A DNA stretch of 64,000 bases from Streptomyces sp. NBC_01235 (GCF_035989285.1 NZ_CP108513.1:4464001-4528000), one strand, 5' to 3'; shown: positions 8,766 through 17,009, counted from the first letter of the stretch. Made by a program: numbers and translations. The notes: generated from the letters alone by a model not told the origin.

Positions 8766-8896
8766 CGCGTTGTCATCAGAGTGCAGCCGGCGGATCCCTT
8801 CGTGCAATGTGCACGGCGAGATTCCCACTTCCGAGTGATTGGCAAGTGCATCCCTTGGCGCGAGACTGAACGCCCGCTATTCGAAACGGGGTTGAT

Positions 8897-9745
8897 ATGG
8901 CCGGATCACCTACAGCACGCCGTCGTCGCCTCTCGTACGAGCTGAAGAACCTCCGTGAACAGTCCACTCTCACCTGCGCCCAGGTCGGCGCGGCTCTGGA
9001 CTGGAGCGGCTCCAAGGTCAACCGCATGGAGACGGGCAGCGGCCGGGTGCAGCCGTCGGACATCGACGCCCTCTGCCGGTTCTACGGCACCAGCGATGAG
9101 CTGCGCGAGTTCCTCAAGTCGCTCGCCCGGCAGGCCAAGATGCGGGGCTGGTGGCAGGTCCACGGCTCAGGTGTTCCGGAATGGTTCAACATCTACATCG
9201 GGCTCGAACAGGAGGCTTCCACCTTCCGCCAGTACCAGTGCGAGTTGGTGCCGGGCCTCATGCAGACCCACGCCTACACGTCCGAGCTCCACAAGACCGG
9301 CGCACACATGTCCGCCGAGGACATCGACAGGGCCGTACAAGTGCGCATGGAGCGTCAAGCCCTACTGAAGCAGCCCGACGCCCCCGACGCCTGGTTCATC
9401 GTGAACGAAGGCGCTCTGCGCAATGTGATCGGGGACCGGGCACTGATGCGCGAACAGATCGAACGCGTCCTGGACACCGCCCAGTTGGCCGCAGTGACCC
9501 TTCAGGTCCTCTCCTTCGACTCCGGCACCTATCCGGCCACGGGCTCCTTCACCATGCTGGGCTTTCCCGCGCAGGAGGATCCCGACATCGTCTATCGGGA
9601 CGGCATCACCGATGCCGTCTACCTGGAGGGCGAGCATCATGTTCGTGAGTACACCCGAGCGTTCGACGGCCTGCGAGCCGCCGCCCTGAGCCCTCAGCGT
9701 TCGACCCATTTGATCGAATCAGTCTTGAAGGAATACGCAAGGTGA
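8897..9745 (+). CDS. Scr1/DUF5753-family XRE regulator
   Basis: An N-terminal helix-turn-helix (residues about 10-65, LTCAQVGAALDWSGSKVNRMETG) is followed by the ~190-residue DUF5753 domain (from WFNIYIGLEQEAS to the C-terminus), which senses an unknown signal. At 282 residues it has the usual family size. The stop overlaps the GTG of a DUF397 gene (GTGA at 9742-9745), and a divergent RsbW-like kinase lies upstream: the triad known from Streptomyces developmental and antibiotic loci such as whiJ and abaA. The regulator is thought to bind its small DUF397 partner and repress nearby promoters. Confidence 0.9.
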   Translation: MAGSPTARRRRLSYELKNLREQSTLTCAQVGAALDWSGSKVNRMETGSGRVQPSDIDALCRFYGTSDELREFLKSLARQAKMRGWWQVHGSGVPEWFNIYIGLEQEASTFRQYQCELVPGLMQTHAYTSELHKTGAHMSAEDIDRAVQVRMERQALLKQPDAPDAWFIVNEGALRNVIGDRALMREQIERVLDTAQLAAVTLQVLSFDSGTYPATGSFTMLGFPAQEDPDIVYRDGITDAVYLEGEHHVREYTRAFDGLRAAALSPQRSTHLIESVLKEYAR

Positions 9746-9954
9746 GCATGGCAGCGCCCAGTGAGAAGAGCCGTCCAACGTGGTTCACGTCGTCGTACAG
9801 CAACGGTGCGGGAGGGGAGTGCGTCGAGTGCGCGCTGATGGGTGACGGCGCGCTGGTTCGTGACTCGAAGAGTGTGAGAGGCCCTGAGATCGCTGTGCGA
9901 AGCAGGGCGTGGTTCTCGTTCATACGTGCCGTGAAGCATGACGTCGAGGGCTGA
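9742..9954 (+). CDS. DUF397 small protein
   Basis: A 70-residue protein with the DUF397 hallmarks WFTSSYSNGAGGECVECA and VRDSK, then a terminal Trp-x2-Phe. GTG at 9742 overlaps the regulator's stop codon, so it is translated by coupling. DUF397 proteins pair with DUF5753 regulators, possibly as antitoxin-like or signal partners (known for the family; mechanism uncertain). Confidence 0.88.
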   Translation: MSMAAPSEKSRPTWFTSSYSNGAGGECVECALMGDGALVRDSKSVRGPEIAVRSRAWFSFIRAVKHDVEG

Positions 9955-9985
9955 CGGCTCCTGAGGAACTCCCCCTACCGCTTGC

Positions 9986-10030
9986 GCGCAATCTCAGGCC
10001 ATCGCCCTCAAGGCGCAATCTGCCGCAATA
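9986..10030. promoter_or_regulatory. Repeated GCGCAATC/CCGCAATA motifs before DUF6879 operon
   Basis: GCGCAATC occurs at 9986-9993 and 10013-10020, and CCGCAATA at 10023-10030, the last two one helical turn (10 bp) apart. Similar copies precede the gene at 11768. They may be binding sites for the DUF5753 regulator encoded between the two clusters. Confidence 0.4.
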
Positions 10031-10094
10031 TTCGGGTGCTCCGGATCCCGCACGCTCATCCTGGACCTCCAACGACCGCAGACGGAGGGCGAGC

Positions 10095-10835
10095 ATGACG
10101 CTCAGGTTAATCGGCACGACCAGCGACGACGGTGACTGCCCCACCCTGTACGACATCGCGGAAACGGACGAGATCCTTGTGCAGGGCGAGCGGGAGACCG
10201 ACCCGGAGCACTTGGTCCAACTGCGAGACGTCAAGGAGTCGGAGACCTTCGTCCGTGTCCCGCGCAGTCTGCTGACACGCTACGCGCCCAGGAGCGACGC
10301 CCCCGAACTCCAGCCGTTCGCCTCCATCTCCGGGCTCTTCCGGGACTTCAAACACACCGCTTGGCGCCTGGAGACGCGCCGCGGATATGCCTCCGACCGC
10401 AACAGTCCCAAGTGGACCCGGTTTCTCGCGGGCGAGGACATCTCTCGCGACCCGGACAATGCCTGGCGGGAGAACGTCCGCGCACACACGGCTCAGGGCA
10501 AGAGGTTCGAGCGGGTGCGGCTCGTCGACGAACCCCCCACCCAAGGGCAGGAGTTCCTCCTGGCGAGCGCGCCCGGCAACGTCGCCGCGGGCGAGGACAT
10601 CCGCAACCTGACCCGCGCCCAGGCCCAGGAACTGCGGCTGCCCGACCACGACTTCTGGCTCTTTGACTCGAAGATCCTCGCCCGATTTGCCTTCGACGAC
10701 GCGGACACCACTCTGGGCGTGTACGTCACCGAGGACCCGGCCGAAGTCCTCGCCGCCTGCCAGGCCAGGGACGCCGCCTGGCACCATGCCATACGTACCG
10801 AGGAGTTCGCCGGGCGGGTACGTTCCACCATGTGA
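10095..10835 (+). CDS. DUF6879-family protein
   Basis: Residues ~80-240 match the DUF6879 family (FRDFKHTAWRLETRRGY, ENVRAHTAQGKRFERVRLVD, LPDHDFWLFDS, CQARDAAWHHAI). Residues 1-70 (LIGTTSDDGDCPTLYDIAETDEI…) look like a separate small domain that occurs elsewhere as a stand-alone protein, so this is a likely fusion. GGAGG precedes the ATG by 6 nt. The stop is shared with the next regulator's GTG (GTGA at 10832). Genes of this family are regular neighbours of XRE regulators in Streptomyces; the biochemical role is unknown. Confidence 0.8.
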   Translation: MTLRLIGTTSDDGDCPTLYDIAETDEILVQGERETDPEHLVQLRDVKESETFVRVPRSLLTRYAPRSDAPELQPFASISGLFRDFKHTAWRLETRRGYASDRNSPKWTRFLAGEDISRDPDNAWRENVRAHTAQGKRFERVRLVDEPPTQGQEFLLASAPGNVAAGEDIRNLTRAQAQELRLPDHDFWLFDSKILARFAFDDADTTLGVYVTEDPAEVLAACQARDAAWHHAIRTEEFAGRVRSTM

Positions 10836-11680
10836 GCACGGATTACCAGACCGCCAGAGAAGCCCTCGGCGCGCGGCTGCGCGAGCTGCGCACCGAGGCC
10901 GGTCTGGAAGGCAGGGTTCTTGCCGCCAAGCTCGGTTGTCAGCCCTCCAAAGTCTCCCGGCTCCAGAACGGCAAGCAGACTCCGACCGCTACCGACCTGA
11001 CCGCGTGGGCGCTGGCCTGTGGCCAGCCAGATGTCGAGGCCGAACTCCAAGGCCTGCGGGCCGGGCTGGAGATGAAGCAGCGGCATCGGTCTTGGCGACG
11101 CCAGTTGGCGGGCGGACACCGAGGCCGTCAGGAGATCGCCGTCCGGCAGTCCGAAGCCACGAAGGCGATCCGCGGGCTTGAGGTGTCACGCGTTCCGGGG
11201 CTGTTCCAGACGCCGGAGTACGCCCGCGTCATCTTCGACGCCAACGCAGAGTTCCGGGGGATCACACCGACCACCGAGGCCGCCGTCGAGGCCCGGATGC
11301 GCCGCCAAGAGGTGCTGTACGACCCGGAGAAGTCGTTCCGGTTCCTCGTGTGCGAGGCCGCGCTGTACCACCGCTCCTGTCCTGCGGACGTGATGGCCGA
11401 GCAACTGGACCGGCTGTACAACCTGGTGGGCCAGCGCCGAATCGAGCTCGGCATCCTGCCCTTCGGCGCGCAGCTACGGCGTACGGCCCCGCATGCCTTC
11501 TGGATCTACGACCGCCGGTTGGTCATCGTCGAGACGATCAGTGAAGAGTTGTGGCTCAACGGCGAGGACGACATCCAGCTGTACGAGCGGGCATGGGACT
11601 GGCTGGCGGAGTCCGCCGAGTACGGTGCGACCGCGCGCCGTCTGATCGGCCGGGCGAGGGCGTCTTTGGATCTCCCGTAG
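10832..11680 (+). CDS. Second Scr1/DUF5753-family XRE regulator
   Basis: 282 residues with an N-terminal helix-turn-helix (about 12-65, GRVLAAKLGCQPSKVSRLQNGKQTP) and a DUF5753 domain (from VSRVPGLFQTPEYAR onward). Start GTG overlaps the DUF6879 stop. It probably regulates its own operon and the neighbouring genes; repeated GCGCAAT motifs on both sides of this gene pair are candidate operators. It is paralogous, not identical, to the regulator at 8897. Confidence 0.88.
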   Translation: MSTDYQTAREALGARLRELRTEAGLEGRVLAAKLGCQPSKVSRLQNGKQTPTATDLTAWALACGQPDVEAELQGLRAGLEMKQRHRSWRRQLAGGHRGRQEIAVRQSEATKAIRGLEVSRVPGLFQTPEYARVIFDANAEFRGITPTTEAAVEARMRRQEVLYDPEKSFRFLVCEAALYHRSCPADVMAEQLDRLYNLVGQRRIELGILPFGAQLRRTAPHAFWIYDRRLVIVETISEELWLNGEDDIQLYERAWDWLAESAEYGATARRLIGRARASLDLP

Positions 11681-11709
11681 GCAACCGGCCGCAAGCGCCG
11701 TACCGGCAT

Positions 11710-11750
11710 CCGCAATCCTGCGCAATCGCCACGCAGATGCGCAATTGCGC
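11710..11750. promoter_or_regulatory. Repeated GCGCAAT motifs with a 12-bp palindrome
   Basis: CCGCAATC (11710-11717), GCGCAATC (11720-11727) and the perfect palindrome GCGCAATTGCGC (11739-11750) lie 18-58 bp before the ATG at 11768. Spacings of 10 and 19 bp put them on one DNA face. Same motif family as at 9986-10030. Confidence 0.45.
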
Positions 11751-11767
11751 CGCCTAACGTCCTGGTC

Positions 11768-12226
11768 ATGGCCATCAAGCCCGCCCGGTCCACCCGGCAG
11801 GCAGGACAGGACTGGCTCCTGGCCTGCGCTCGAAATCCCACTGCCGTGCGTCGCGCACGGGCCGCCGAGGAGTTCGCCCGAATTCCAAGCGGCGAGCACT
11901 GGCGCGTAGCCGAGGGGCCGTTGCTCCCTTCTCTCTGCGCCATGACAAACCTGGGCAGCCGACGACTCGGACCCGTTCTGGCGGACGTGGCGGCAGGACG
12001 GGCCTGGTGGCTACTGCCTGCGGACCTCTGTGACGAACTTGACGACGTGCCACAGCTGATCGTGCACCTACCCGGCTGGCTGCTCCTCAGCCCGCCCGTC
12101 CTGTACGCGATCGGCGACCGCGGCTGGCTAGAACGCCCGGACGGATCCGGCCGCCTCACCGACCCGACCGCTCTCAGCGGAGCGTTCGGCGCCGGTGGAC
12201 GACTTCTCGCGGAGGCCCTCGCATGA
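11768..12226 (+). CDS. Conserved-looking unknown protein (152 aa)
   Basis: The protein has a Trp-rich centre (GRAWWLLPADLCDELDD, VHLPGWLLLSPPVLYAIGDRGWLERPDGSGRLTDP) that resembles the N-terminal primase/polymerase-associated proteins seen in Streptomyces accessory regions, but I cannot name a family with confidence. No membrane segment or signal peptide. It is coupled to the next gene by an ATGA overlap at 12223 and preceded by GCGCAAT motifs, so the two form a small operon probably controlled by the upstream DUF5753 regulator. Confidence 0.65.
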   Translation: MAIKPARSTRQAGQDWLLACARNPTAVRRARAAEEFARIPSGEHWRVAEGPLLPSLCAMTNLGSRRLGPVLADVAAGRAWWLLPADLCDELDDVPQLIVHLPGWLLLSPPVLYAIGDRGWLERPDGSGRLTDPTALSGAFGAGGRLLAEALA

Positions 12227-12630
12227 CATCCGCTGCAGCCTCCGTAGGTGCGACGTCCGACGAACCTGACCCCCCGCCGCTCGGCGAGCTTCTCGTGCGC
12301 TCAGCGGTCGGCCTCCGCGAAGGCGTCGCAGTGCAGGCCCTCGTCGAAGAGGAAGAACTCCTCTCCCGGGAGAACATCCGAACCGCGCTTGTGACGAAGC
12401 ATGACGGTGTCATGACCTGCCGGTGGGAGGGCATTGCGGGGCGCCTCTACACTCTCGGGCTCGACGACGGCGAGCGCATGTTCCTCGGCCTGGTGCTGTC
12501 GATCGTGGGTGTACGGCAGAGCTCCCTCGCTGACGTGCGCTACCTCGACGAGCACCGTTTGAAGATCGTGCTTCAGGCGCTGATGCGACTGGCCGGCACT
12601 GACTGGATCGCGATCGGCATACGGCTGTGA
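12223..12630 (+). CDS. Unknown protein (135 aa)
   Basis: ATG at 12223 overlaps the preceding stop. The sequence is acidic at the N-terminus and ends in hydrophobic beta-like strands (YLDEHRLKIVLQALMRLAGTDWIAIGIRL). I recognise no family. The overlap and shared upstream motif block suggest it works with the 152-residue protein before it. Confidence 0.6.
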   Translation: MTSAAASVGATSDEPDPPPLGELLVRSAVGLREGVAVQALVEEEELLSRENIRTALVTKHDGVMTCRWEGIAGRLYTLGLDDGERMFLGLVLSIVGVRQSSLADVRYLDEHRLKIVLQALMRLAGTDWIAIGIRL

Positions 12631-12795
12631 GCCGTCGTCGGTCGTCGGATTGATCCCACCCTCGCTGCTTCCCGCTGCGCACGGCTTTCGCCTTGCTGCG
12701 TGGCGGTGCAAGTTCCCTGTCCCCGAGTACGCGACAGGCTGCCGCGTGCTCCGGGAGAGGGCTGCCCGAAGGTCCTCCGACTGTGAGGTGAACTC

Positions 12796-12885
12796 GTGTT
12801 CCACACCGTCCTGTTACTGGCCGCAGAGCCCCCCATCCAGCCCCCGCCCGGCAGCGGCACCAGCACGAAGGAGGTCACCCGATGA
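12796..12885 (+). CDS. Possible 29-residue peptide coupled to the next gene
   Basis: GTG at 12796 follows GAGGTG by 5 nt, and the TGA (12883-12885) overlaps the next gene's ATG (ATGA). The peptide starts with a short hydrophobic stretch (FHTVLLLAA) then Pro/Gly/Ser (PIQPPPGSGTS). It may be a real micropeptide or simply a translational leader. No homology recognised. Confidence 0.35.
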   Translation: MFHTVLLLAAEPPIQPPPGSGTSTKEVTR

Positions 12886-13322
12886 CCCCCACCGCCGTCG
12901 CCACCGAGACCCGCACCGGCCGTTCTCTCGTCACCGACACGGAGTTCGAGACCCTCGCCGCGTTCTGTGCCGACGAGTACGGCCTGGAACGCTGCGTCGC
13001 CGACCAGGTCATCGACCAGGCCCTCGCCCTCGTCTTCGTCATGGGGACCAGCGGCGACGGCGCGAGCATGGCGCCCTCGCAGCAGGTCGATCCCGGCTGG
13101 CACACGCTCATCCTGCACACCGGCTGGTACGCCGACTGGTGCCGGCGCAGCTTCGGCTACTTCCTGCACCACCAACCCAACTCCACAGTCCGTACGCGCG
13201 GGCTGATGGTCGACGTCGTCGGCCGATTGCGCGCCGCGGGCTTCGACGTCGACGAACGGCTGTGGGGCACAGCCGCCGAATGCAACCCGCCCACCTGCTG
13301 CGGCGACGGCGACGGCTGCTGA
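12882..13322 (+). CDS. Unknown protein with DPGWHT…HTGWYADWC signature (146 aa)
   Basis: A strong ribosome site AAGGAGG precedes the ATG by 7 nt. The centre (VDPGWHTLILHTGWYADWCRRSFGYFLHHQP) resembles the helical region of glycine-rich-domain-type proteins, with conserved His/Trp residues; the C-terminus is Cys-rich (ECNPPTCCGDGDGC), which could bind metal. The exact activity is not known. It stands with other accessory genes of unknown role. Confidence 0.7.
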   Translation: MTPTAVATETRTGRSLVTDTEFETLAAFCADEYGLERCVADQVIDQALALVFVMGTSGDGASMAPSQQVDPGWHTLILHTGWYADWCRRSFGYFLHHQPNSTVRTRGLMVDVVGRLRAAGFDVDERLWGTAAECNPPTCCGDGDGC

Positions 13323-13400
13323 CATCCCCTCCCTCACCGTGCGGGTCGGCCGTCCCCACGGCCGACCCGCACCTCCAAGCGCCAGAACGGACTAACCCAC

Positions 13401-13772
13401 TTGTCCCTTACCGAGCTGACCGCCACCAGTCGCGTCACCGTCTTCCCCCTCGACAACCTCACTGTCGCCTACACCACCCACTCCAGCGACGCACGCGGCC
13501 TCGGCGACATCGGACTCGTCACCGTCGTAGACGAACAGACCAACGGCGATGAGCTCTGGCGGCTCGCCCGCGACCTCGGCGGCCGACCCCAGGGCTCCGA
13601 CCAAGCCCGATGGATCCTCACTCAGGCAAGCCGCGCCCGCGCGGTCGCCGCGTACACGAACCTGGCGGACGCCAAGTGGACGGCGCACATCCGTCGGCGC
13701 TTCGAACTCGACGCGCTCTTCGCAAACCACGAAGTCCTCATGACCGGCCGGATCACTCTGGAGAATCACTAA
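13401..13772 (+). CDS. Unknown protein (123 aa)
   Basis: The likely start is TTG at 13401; no stronger in-frame start fits. The protein has alternating beta-like and helical segments (VTVFPLDNLTVAYTTHSS, LWRLARDLGG, ARAVAAYTNLADAKWTAHIRRRFELD) and no recognised domain. It lies directly before a remnant of a regulator gene in the same frame, separated only by its TAA stop. Confidence 0.5.
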   Translation: MSLTELTATSRVTVFPLDNLTVAYTTHSSDARGLGDIGLVTVVDEQTNGDELWRLARDLGGRPQGSDQARWILTQASRARAVAAYTNLADAKWTAHIRRRFELDALFANHEVLMTGRITLENH

Positions 13773-13976
13773 GCAACTAAGCGGAAACGCCACCTCGCCC
13801 ACGCCCAGCTCGGCCAGCATGAGCCCGAACTCGCCGTGTCCACAGCCAACAAGATCCCCGCCCCAGCTCGGCACGGACGCACCGCCCGTCTGCTGAGCAC
13901 CTTCGGACACCGGCTCCACGCCCTCGTCCCTGACGCCCCCGCCACTCGTGAGTGGTTCGAAACGGAGCTCCTGTGA
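13773..13976 (+). pseudogene. Remnant of a regulator C-terminus
   Basis: Immediately after the TAA at 13770-13772 the same frame stays open for 67 codons with no good start (only an internal GTG at 13836). Its sequence (KRKRHLAHAQLGQHEPELAV … IPAPARHGRTARLL … TREWFE) looks like the C-terminus of XRE/TPR-type Streptomyces regulators as I remember them. It ends in a GTGA overlap with the following acetyltransferase gene, so the original gene was probably its operon partner. Confidence 0.45.
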
Positions 13977-14524
13977 GCCTTGAGTTGCGCCACCACACCG
14001 CCGTCGAGCCCGTGCGCCGGACGATCGTCGACATCCACGTCGAGGTCCGTCAGCGCGACCTGGGCCTCACGGGTCCCTTCTACTCCGCCGAACGCTTCGA
14101 CGAGCGCCTGACAGGACACAGCTCGCTGCCCGGGTGGGAGACAGTCGTCGCGTACGACGGGACCGAGCCCGCCGGTTTCGCGTACGCCACCCCGTTGGGC
14201 CCCGGCACTCGCTGGTGGCGAGCCATGACGACCCCACTGCCCGACGGGTACACGGCGGAGACGGGCAAGCGCACGCTCGCGCTGAACGAGATCGTGGTCC
14301 GGCGCCCGTGGCGCGGGACCGGCCTCGCCCTCCGCATCCACGAGGAACTTCTGGCAGGCCGAGAAGAGGACCGGGTCACGCTGTTGGTCAATCCGAAGGC
14401 GGGAGACGGCAAGGTCCAAGCCGTCTACGAGCGCTGGGGCTACGAGAAGATCGGCGAGCAGCAGCCGTTCGCGGACTCCCCGGTCTTCGCCTCGATGATG
14501 CGCGATCCGCTGCACCAGGTCTGA
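13973..14524 (+). CDS. GNAT-family N-acetyltransferase
   Basis: 183 residues from GTG at 13973, which overlaps the stop of the upstream remnant. The GNAT core is visible: beta-strand with LALNEIVVRRPWRGTGLALRIHEEL (acetyl-CoA-binding loop of the R-x-x-G-x-G/A type) and the C-terminal VYERWGYEKIGEQQPF strand that closes the fold. It would transfer an acetyl group to an amine substrate that cannot be predicted. An upstream in-frame ATG at 13952 is less likely because of the coupling. Confidence 0.8.
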   Translation: MSLELRHHTAVEPVRRTIVDIHVEVRQRDLGLTGPFYSAERFDERLTGHSSLPGWETVVAYDGTEPAGFAYATPLGPGTRWWRAMTTPLPDGYTAETGKRTLALNEIVVRRPWRGTGLALRIHEELLAGREEDRVTLLVNPKAGDGKVQAVYERWGYEKIGEQQPFADSPVFASMMRDPLHQV

Positions 14525-14604
14525 GTTGACCCGTTCGGTCGGCACTGGTGCCTCTGAGCGACTCGGGTGAGGCCGATCAACAGACCGCTCAGGGTGCTTC
14601 GTCG

Positions 14605-14715
14605 TTACAGGGTCTCTATCGCCTTCAGCATCAGGGACCGTGCCTCGGCTCCGTGGACGGCCATGCTGCGCAGCCGCTCGAAAGCCTTGATGTACAGGCG
14701 CCGGGGCCACTGCCA
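14605..14715 (-). pseudogene. C-terminal fragment of a DUF5753-type regulator
   Basis: Reading the minus strand into the TAA at 14605-14607 gives RRLYIKAFERLRSMAVHGAE followed by ARSLMLKAIETL. The pattern Tyr-x-(Lys/Arg)-Ala-Phe/Trp-x2-Leu … Ala … Leu-Ile/Met … Leu matches the C-termini of the two intact DUF5753 regulators in this window. No start or helix-turn-helix is present, so it is a leftover from deletion. Confidence 0.5.
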
Positions 14716-14783
14716 TGAACCGCCATGAACCCAATGTGCCTGCCGATGGCGCGGGTTGGTACGGCACGACAAGATATGCGGCC

Positions 14784-15083
14784 ATGACGACCATTACGAG
14801 CGCGGAGACCGCGGTGGAGTACGCCCGCGAGAACGGGTGGAGCACGGAGACGGTGCTTACGACCTTCGGCCAGGTGACGGTGAAGATCGTGAAGTGTGTC
14901 AAGGGGCTGAAGACCGTGTCAGGCGTGTGGGCAACAGCTCCGGACTTGCAGCTCCCCTGGCACACCTACTGGTGCAAGGGCTTCTACAGTTCAGGCAGCG
15001 GATCGGACCGCATGATCGACGACATGACTTCCAAAGACCCAAAGGTAGCGGCCTTGGAGAACGTCCTCGCCGAGTTGGTATGA
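14784..15083 (+). CDS. Unknown small protein (99 aa)
   Basis: ATG at 14784 is preferred; an upstream ATG at 14715 would overlap the regulator remnant and gives an atypical N-terminus. The protein has two Cys (VKIVKCVKGL, YWCKGFYSSG) and a mixed alpha/beta look. I recognise no family. Lower GC than surroundings suggests acquisition. Followed by a convergent regulator. Confidence 0.5.
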   Translation: MTTITSAETAVEYARENGWSTETVLTTFGQVTVKIVKCVKGLKTVSGVWATAPDLQLPWHTYWCKGFYSSGSGSDRMIDDMTSKDPKVAALENVLAELV

Positions 15084-15129
15084 CGCTCGGGTGGGCTGTG
15101 ACGACGAGCAGGTCTGGAAGCCGACTTCC

Positions 15130-16014
15130 TCAAAGTGACCGCCGTCCAGTGTCGGCTCCCCCAGAGACCGACTCCGCCTGCCCTTCCTCGATCAGCGGCT
15201 GTGGCCCCAGTACCCCCAGCAGTTCCAGGCGTTCCGCGTCCTCCGTGCCCGGCTCTGCCGTGTAGATCATGATGCGGAGGTCGCTGCCGGCGACGGTGAG
15301 GACGTCGCAGTCGAGGGTGATGGGGCCTGTCTGGGGGTGGTCGATGGTCTTGCGGGAGGCCTGGTGGTGGCCTACGACGCCGGAGTCCCAGAGGTTGGCG
15401 AAGCGGCGGCTGTTCGTTCGTAGTTCCGTGATCAGGGTGCGCAGGCGCTGGTCCGCCGGGTAGCGGGTCTGGGCTGTGCGCAGGTCGGCGACCACCGCGG
15501 ACTCCATCGCCTGGCGGGCCTGCGGGGTGTGGCGGACGCGGTCGTTCGAGCCCAGGAAGGCGCGCCAGGCGCCGTTGCGTTCGCGGCCGTGGCGTTCGCC
15601 CATGAGGGCTGTGTAGAGGGGGTTGGTGAGGAGGAGCGTCCATGCCGCGTCCGAGACCGCCACCGGGGTTCCCGTCAGGCGGTCCAGCATGCGGTGCACG
15701 CTCGGGGCGATGTACGCCGGCACCGTGCCCTGGCCGGGCGGTACGAGTCCGGCGGCGTGGAACAGGTGTTCGCGTTCGGTCGGGGACACGCGCAGCGCCC
15801 GTCCGAGGGCCTCGACGACCTGCTCCGAGGGGTTCGCGGCCCGGCCCTGTTCCAGGCGGGTCACGTAGTCGACCGAGATCCCGGCCAGCATCGCCAGTTC
15901 CTCACGGCGCAGTCCGGGGGCGCGCCGGTGGCCACCCGAGGGCAGTCCCGCCGCCGCCGGGGAGACCCGGTCCCGCCACCGTCGTACCGTGCGCCCGAAG
16001 TCCGTGCTCGCCAT
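15130..16014 (-). CDS. XRE regulator with MmyB-like ligand-binding domain
   Basis: 294 residues: helix-turn-helix at about 25-85 (RAPGLRREELAMLAGISVDYVTRLEQGRAANPS) and the MmyB-like domain from about 100 (VHRMLDRLTGTPVAVSDAAWTLL … NPLYTALMGE … NLWDSGVVGHH … LTVAGSDLRIMIYTAEPGTE). The start is ATG at 16014, the first Met that gives a normal N-terminus. It is divergent from an SDR gene 101 bp away; in Streptomyces such regulator/SDR pairs are common and the regulator normally controls the dehydrogenase. The ligand is probably a small hydrophobic molecule (family knowledge). Confidence 0.9.
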   Translation of the reverse strand: MASTDFGRTVRRWRDRVSPAAAGLPSGGHRRAPGLRREELAMLAGISVDYVTRLEQGRAANPSEQVVEALGRALRVSPTEREHLFHAAGLVPPGQGTVPAYIAPSVHRMLDRLTGTPVAVSDAAWTLLLTNPLYTALMGERHGRERNGAWRAFLGSNDRVRHTPQARQAMESAVVADLRTAQTRYPADQRLRTLITELRTNSRRFANLWDSGVVGHHQASRKTIDHPQTGPITLDCDVLTVAGSDLRIMIYTAEPGTEDAERLELLGVLGPQPLIEEGQAESVSGGADTGRRSL

Positions 16015-16115
16015 GTCACCACTGTGCACCGTCCGGCCCGGATCGTCCTGGTACTGGCAGTCCCAGGAAGACGGGGCTCCTGGCTGCTCGCCGCCATCCG
16101 CCGCAGCCTGGAGGC

Positions 16116-16853
16116 ATGACCACAACGACCACCACCACAACGACCACCACAACGACGCTGATCACCGGGGCCAACAAGGGGCTCGGGTTCGAGACCGCCC
16201 GGCAGCTCGTCGCCGCGGGGCACATCGTCTACGTCGGCAGCCGTGACGCCGAGCGCGGGCGGCGGGCCGCCGAGCGGCTGGGCGCGCGGTGGGTCCGGCT
16301 GGACGTCACCGACGACGTCTCCGTCGAGGCCGCGGCGAAGACCATCGAGGCTGACGGCGGCCTGGACGTGCTGATCAACAACGCGGGCATCGAGAGCCGG
16401 GGCGCCGACAACGGCGTGATCGGTGCGGCGGAGGTGACCGCCGAGCACATGCGGGAGGTGTTCGAGACGAACGTCTTCGGCATGGTGCGCGTCACCCACG
16501 CGTTCCTGCCGCTGCTGCGGCGCTCGCCCGCGCCGGTCGTCGTCAACGTCGGCAGCGGTCTGGGCTCCCTGACGCGCGTCGCGGACAAGAGCAGCCCGGC
16601 GTACGGGTATCCGGGCGTCGCCTACCCGGCCTCGAAGACGACGGTCAACATGATCACCGTGCAATACGCGAAGGCGTTCCCGGGCATGAGGATCAACGCG
16701 GTCGAGCCCGGGTTCACCAGGACCGACCTCAACGGGAACACCGGCGTCCAGAGCGTCGAGGAGGGCGCCGAGATCATCATCCGTATGGCGCGGGTGGGCT
16801 CCGACGGGCCGACCGGCGGGTACTTCGACGCGGAGGGGCCGCTTCCCTGGTAG
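16116..16853 (+). CDS. Short-chain dehydrogenase/reductase with poly-Thr N-terminus
   Basis: Classic SDR: TGANKGLGFETARQL nucleotide-binding motif, NNAG, catalytic Ser (NVGSG) and Tyr-x3-Lys (YPASK), so it oxidises or reduces an alcohol/ketone with NAD(P)H. 245 residues. The start ATG at 16116 has GGAG upstream. Oddly, 13 consecutive Thr follow the first Met, encoded by an ACC/ACA/ACG repeat (16119-16157), which could expand or contract by slippage. Likely controlled by the divergent MmyB-type regulator. Confidence 0.92.
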   Translation: MTTTTTTTTTTTTTLITGANKGLGFETARQLVAAGHIVYVGSRDAERGRRAAERLGARWVRLDVTDDVSVEAAAKTIEADGGLDVLINNAGIESRGADNGVIGAAEVTAEHMREVFETNVFGMVRVTHAFLPLLRRSPAPVVVNVGSGLGSLTRVADKSSPAYGYPGVAYPASKTTVNMITVQYAKAFPGMRINAVEPGFTRTDLNGNTGVQSVEEGAEIIIRMARVGSDGPTGGYFDAEGPLPW

Positions 16854-17009
16854 GCCCGGTCTCCATTTCTTCACCAAGGAAGGCCGAGACGAAGCGCCGG
16901 CGGCCCGTATCCCTCGGACGGGCCGACCGGCGCGTGGGCCCAGCCTGCCTGGTCGTCAGGGCAGGTGGGAGGGGTCCAGCGGGCCCCTGTCTCACCGCCG
17001 TTCCGCCGT

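Noticed and set aside
15642..16877. Extended start of the SDR gene (403 codons) or its antisense frame
   Set aside because: The extra sequence is antisense to the divergent regulator; the SDR motif starts just after ATG 16116.
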